A stretch of 9,381 nucleotides of DNA, taken from JAJXWB01 sp047605445 (GTDB taxonomy: Bacteria; Pseudomonadota; Alphaproteobacteria; Rhizobiales; Beijerinckiaceae). Of the stretch, positions 6,394-9,381 are shown piece after piece. The position numbers were made by a program, and so were the translations under genes. The stretch's first letter is position 1; every line of letters begins with the position of its first letter. The stretch is from assembly GCA_047605445.1 (NCBI GenBank), contig JASGFP010000129.1:1-9381 (forward strand), in the 5' to 3' direction. The notes beneath the pieces were generated by a model that was given only the letters and a program-made list of their open reading frames with translations, had not been told where the DNA came from and did no database searches.

Positions 6394-7149
6394 ATGAGGG
6401 CTCTCGAGCTCAGGTCCTGGTTTTTCTGGTGCGCGCTTGCCGGTTTCGGCGTCGTGCTGCCGCTAATGATTTCAAACAATCCGGACTACGAAGTCGTCGT
6501 TCGCCTGCTGCGCGGGTTTGGCGCCGCCGGATTCGTCATCGCGTTGGTCGCGCTCATCCGCTCGAGCGGCTCGGTGGTGGATGGCAACGATTCCGTCTAC
6601 ATGCCGCCGCCGCCGGCGCCGCGCACCCTGTCGGGAAATCCTCTGGCGGTCGACGCCGGCGCCAAACCGCTCGCGGAGCGCATCGACGACGCGATCGAGG
6701 CCTGCAACGAGTACGACTGCACGGTCGGTGTGATCTACTACAATTTCGACTCCTACCGCGAGATCGCGCGCACGCAAGGCGTGGCGGCGGCCGAGGCGGC
6801 GATGGATTTCGTCGCCAACATGCTGCAGATCGTGCTGCGCGATTCCGATCGCATCGAACGTCTCGGCCGCGGCCGTTTCGCCGTCTGCGTCGTGCTGCTC
6901 AAGGAACGCGAAGCGTTGCTGAGCGTGGAGCGCCGCGTCAAGCGGGCCGTTCGCAACATGCGGCTCGAAGCGCTGCACGGCGATGAGATCGTGCATGACG
7001 AAGGCTCGGCGATCTATCCGATCCAGGGCGCGAACGGCGCGGCGCTGATCGCGCGCGCGCAGGCGGAATGCGACGCCGCCAATGCGCGCCGGCTCCGCGA
7101 GATCGCGCGCGTCCGCAAATCGGAATCGGCGCGCGTGCGCGCGGCCTGA
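6394..7149 (+). CDS. Membrane-anchored protein with degenerate GGDEF domain
   Basis: A 251-residue protein beginning MRALELRSWFFWCALAGFGV. The ATG at 6394 is chosen for the AAGGGGG (6381-6387) six bases upstream and because a membrane helix follows at once; a start at 6313 would add 27 residues with no ribosome binding site. Two hydrophobic helices (about 10-27 and 41-56) are followed by a proline-rich linker (71-77). Residues about 92-232 follow the diguanylate cyclase fold: YYNFDSYREI (115-124) at the place of the D-x-D metal motif, RLGRGRFAV (156-164) where active enzymes have RLGGDEFAV, and GSAIYP (204-209) near the end. GGDEF has become GRGRF, so c-di-GMP synthesis is not expected; a sensor, scaffold or structural role is more likely. 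The partner or ligand is unknown. It converges with deoB. Confidence 0.85.
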   Translation: MRALELRSWFFWCALAGFGVVLPLMISNNPDYEVVVRLLRGFGAAGFVIALVALIRSSGSVVDGNDSVYMPPPPAPRTLSGNPLAVDAGAKPLAERIDDAIEACNEYDCTVGVIYYNFDSYREIARTQGVAAAEAAMDFVANMLQIVLRDSDRIERLGRGRFAVCVVLLKEREALLSVERRVKRAVRNMRLEALHGDEIVHDEGSAIYPIQGANGAALIARAQAECDAANARRLREIARVRKSESARVRAA

Positions 7150-7160
7150 CGCGCGTTTGC

Positions 7161-8393
7161 TCAGGCCGAGGGCAGCGCGAAAGGTTCGCCGGCGACGACC
7201 GGCCGCAGGTCCAGATGGCGGGCGAGCGTCTGGCCGATATCGGCAAATGTCTTCCGGCGCCCGACATCCGCGCCGGCGCGCCCGACGACGAGACCCGCGA
7301 TGGGCGCATTTTCGCGCGTGTGATCCGTGCCGCGCCAGGTCGGGTCGTTGCCATGATCGGCGGAGATCAGCAGCATGTCGTTTTCGCGCAGCGCCGCGAG
7401 AAGCGCCGGCAGCCGCGCATCGAACCGCTCCAGCGCCGCCGCATAGCCCGCCACGTCGCGCCTGTGGCCGTGCTCGGTGTCGAAATCCACGAGATTGACC
7501 AGCGCCAGGCCGCGGTCGGAAACATGCGGCCATTCGGCGATCAGCGCATCGACCAGCGCATCGTTGCTTGCGCCCTTGATCTCGCGGCCCGTCGCACGAT
7601 GACGGAAAATGTCGCCGATCTTACCGAATGACAGGACGGCGCAGCCGGCTTCCCGCGCGCGATCCAGAAGATTGCCCGATGGCGGCGGTATGGCGAAATC
7701 CCTGCGGTTGGGCGTGCGTCTGAAATCGGCGCGGCTCGTTCCAACGAACGGCCGCGCGATCACGCGACCGACATTCCAGCGGTCGGCGATTTCACGCGCT
7801 ATGCCGCAGGTCTCGTAAAGGCGCTCGAGGCCGAAGGCTTCTTCGTGCGCGGCGATCTGCAGGACGGAATCGACCGACGTGTAGACGATGGGCTTTCCGG
7901 TGCGCAGATGTTCTTCGCCCAGTTCCTCGACAATCGGAACGCCGGGCGCATGACGGTCGCCGAGAATGCCCGGCAGTTTCGCCCGCGCGACCAGCGCCGC
8001 GACGAGTTCCGGCGGAAAGCAGGGGCGCGTATCGGGGAAATAGCCGAGCCGGCCGGTCAGGGGGGCGCCAGCCATTTCCCAATGGCCGGACGGCGTATCC
8101 TTGCCGGACGAGATTTCCTGCGCACAGCCGTGTATGGCGTGCGCCGCGGCGTTGCGCGTCAAGCCCGGCGGCAGTTTTCCGGTCGATGTTTCGCAGGCGA
8201 GACCGAGGCCCAGCGTATCGAGATTGAGAACGCGCAATGGCCCCGCGCGCAATCCCGCGCGATCCGCTTCGCCGCGCGCGCAGGCCTGCGCGATATGGCC
8301 GATCGTATCTGCGCCTTCGTCGCCAAAATCCGCTGCGTCGGGGGCGCCGCCGCAGCCGAGCGAATCAAGAACGAGCAGAATGGCGCGCGCCAT
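7161..8393 (-). CDS. deoB: Phosphopentomutase
   Basis: A 410-residue protein (E. coli DeoB is about 407) beginning MARAILLVLDSLGCGGAPDA. It interconverts ribose 1-phosphate and ribose 5-phosphate (and the deoxy forms) in nucleoside breakdown, using two manganese ions. Metal-binding and catalytic residues are all in place: D10 in LLVLDSLGCG, the phosphorylated threonine T100 in SSGKDTPSGHWEMAG, D305 and H310 in VDFDTEHGHRRD, D346 and H347 in SADHGNDP, and H358 in GTDHTREN. The ATG at 8393 overlaps the stop of the upstream ABC ATPase by one base (TAATG), indicating a coupled operon. Its stop is only 11 bp from that of the convergent GGDEF-like gene, leaving no room for a separate terminator. 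It may recycle the ribose phosphate released by pyrimidine catabolism by the nearby URC genes (inference). Confidence 0.97.
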   Translation of the reverse strand: MARAILLVLDSLGCGGAPDAADFGDEGADTIGHIAQACARGEADRAGLRAGPLRVLNLDTLGLGLACETSTGKLPPGLTRNAAAHAIHGCAQEISSGKDTPSGHWEMAGAPLTGRLGYFPDTRPCFPPELVAALVARAKLPGILGDRHAPGVPIVEELGEEHLRTGKPIVYTSVDSVLQIAAHEEAFGLERLYETCGIAREIADRWNVGRVIARPFVGTSRADFRRTPNRRDFAIPPPSGNLLDRAREAGCAVLSFGKIGDIFRHRATGREIKGASNDALVDALIAEWPHVSDRGLALVNLVDFDTEHGHRRDVAGYAAALERFDARLPALLAALRENDMLLISADHGNDPTWRGTDHTRENAPIAGLVVGRAGADVGRRKTFADIGQTLARHLDLRPVVAGEPFALPSA

Positions 8394-9381
8394 TATTGCG
8401 CGACCGCCTTGTCCGCCCCGACGGCTTCGATGCGGAACGCGGCGGCAAAGAGCGCGCGCGTGTAATCGGACTGTGGCGCGGCAAACACATCGGCGGCCGG
8501 CCCCTGCTCCACCACCTGCCCGTGGCGCATGACGATGAGATCGGTGGCGAGCGCTTTCACCACCTTCAGGTCGTGGCTGATGAACATGTAGCCGAGCCCG
8601 CGCCGGCGCTGGAGATCGCGCAGCAGGTCGACGATCTGCGCCTGCACCGACATGTCGAGCGCCGATGTCGGCTCGTCGAGCAGGACGAATTTCGGCTCGA
8701 GCGCGATGGCGCGGGCAATCGCGATGCGCTGGCGCTGGCCGCCGGAAAATTCGTGCGGGTAGCGATCCATCGCGGCAGGATCGAGGCCCGTATCGGCAAG
8801 CGCGCGCGCGACAATCTCGCGCCGTTCGCGATAGGAGAGATCCGACTTCTGGACGGTCAGGCCCTCCTCCACGATCTCCGCGACGGAGAGGCGCGGCGAC
8901 AACGAGCCGTAAGGGTCCTGGAAAACGATCTGCATGTCGCGGCGCAACGGCCGCATGTCCTTTGCCTTGAAACCGTCGATCCGCTGGCCGAGAAAGGCGA
9001 TGGGACCGTCGGACCGTATGAGGCGCAGCATGGCGAGGCCCAATGTCGTCTTTCCGGAACCGGATTCGCCGACGACGCCGAGCGTCTGACCCTCGCGCAC
9101 CTCGCAGGTGACGCCGTCGACCGCCTTGATGTGCCCGACCGTCTTGCGCATGAAGCCGGCGCGGATCGGAAACCAGACCCGCAGATCCTTCGCCTCGATC
9201 AGCGTCTTCCTCGCCAGGTCGGCCTGCGGCGGCGCGCCTTTCGGCTCGGCGGCGAGCAGCGCCTGTGTGTAGGGGTGCTTGGGCGCCTTGAAAATATCGG
9301 CGACCGGGCCGGCCTCGACGATGCGGCCCTTCTGCATGACGCAGACGTCGTCGGCGATCTTGCGGACGATGCCGAGATCGT
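8393..9381 (-). CDS. yejF: ABC transporter ATP-binding protein, tandem-domain YejF/oligopeptide type (5' end outside window)
   Basis: The 328 complete codons visible cover the end of a first ATPase domain and the whole second one. The first visible residues (DLGIVRKIADDVCVMQKGRIVE) are the H-loop tail of domain one, so the apparent ATG at 9337 is internal. Domain two has Walker A GESGSGKTT (9044-9070), Q-loop VFQDPYGSLSPRL, signature FSGGQRQRIAIARA, Walker B FVLLDEPTSALD and H-loop FISHDLKVV. Each domain is followed by the HPYTQALLAAEPKG or SDYTRALFAAAF extension of the peptide/nickel/opine transporter class. The fused two-domain layout and the AAEPKG linker resemble YejF of the YejABEF (microcin C/peptide) importer. 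The specific substrate cannot be read from the ATPase. The permease and binding-protein genes would be expected just to the right of the window. Its stop overlaps the deoB start. Confidence 0.9.
   Translation of the reverse strand, partial: DLGIVRKIADDVCVMQKGRIVEAGPVADIFKAPKHPYTQALLAAEPKGAPPQADLARKTLIEAKDLRVWFPIRAGFMRKTVGHIKAVDGVTCEVREGQTLGVVGESGSGKTTLGLAMLRLIRSDGPIAFLGQRIDGFKAKDMRPLRRDMQIVFQDPYGSLSPRLSVAEIVEEGLTVQKSDLSYRERREIVARALADTGLDPAAMDRYPHEFSGGQRQRIAIARAIALEPKFVLLDEPTSALDMSVQAQIVDLLRDLQRRRGLGYMFISHDLKVVKALATDLIVMRHGQVVEQGPAADVFAAPQSDYTRALFAAAFRIEAVGADKAVAQ

Overview
The window is GC-rich, densely packed bacterial DNA. Long open frames occur on both strands, as expected at high GC. Gene content, the GTTC-N7-GTTC operator and the style of the palindromic repeat all point to an alphaproteobacterium, probably Hyphomicrobiales (Methylocystis/Beijerinckia-like; the genus is inference). 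There are seven full-length genes inside the window and two cut by its edges, and no RNA gene, insertion sequence or CRISPR array was seen.

Left part (1-2802): a radical SAM protein of the DNA modification/repair type runs leftwards off the window. Its start is preceded by a perfect alphaproteobacterial LexA (SOS) box. Diverging from it is a 2-keto-4-pentenoate hydratase family gene with a TTG start. A 333-bp spacer with no convincing gene follows, then a small basic conserved hypothetical gene on the minus strand.

Middle part (2870-6167, minus strand): three genes in the order urc1 (GTP cyclohydrolase II homologue), urc4 (DUF1688/URC4-urg3 family) and upp (uracil phosphoribosyltransferase). 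This is the core of the URC uracil catabolic pathway, first worked out in the yeast Lachancea kluyveri and distinct from the Rut and reductive routes. Upp would convert uracil to UMP, and Urc1 and Urc4 would act on the ribosylated pyrimidine. urc1 and urc4 overlap in TGATG, and upp follows 32 bp later. The urc4 gene carries an in-frame, roughly 120-bp palindromic repeat element that adds about 40 low-complexity residues to the protein.

Right part (6285-9381): a plus-strand gene encodes a two-helix membrane protein with a degenerate GGDEF domain (GRGRF in place of GGDEF). It converges with deoB (phosphopentomutase), leaving only 11 bp between the stop codons. deoB is overlapped by one base (TAATG) with the upstream ABC transporter ATPase, a tandem-domain YejF/oligopeptide-type protein whose first domain lies mostly outside the window. 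Ribose-phosphate handling by DeoB next to the URC genes may be metabolically connected, but they are separate transcription units.

Most notable observations: the SOS-box-controlled radical SAM gene, the compact bacterial URC operon, and the palindromic element domesticated inside the urc4 reading frame.
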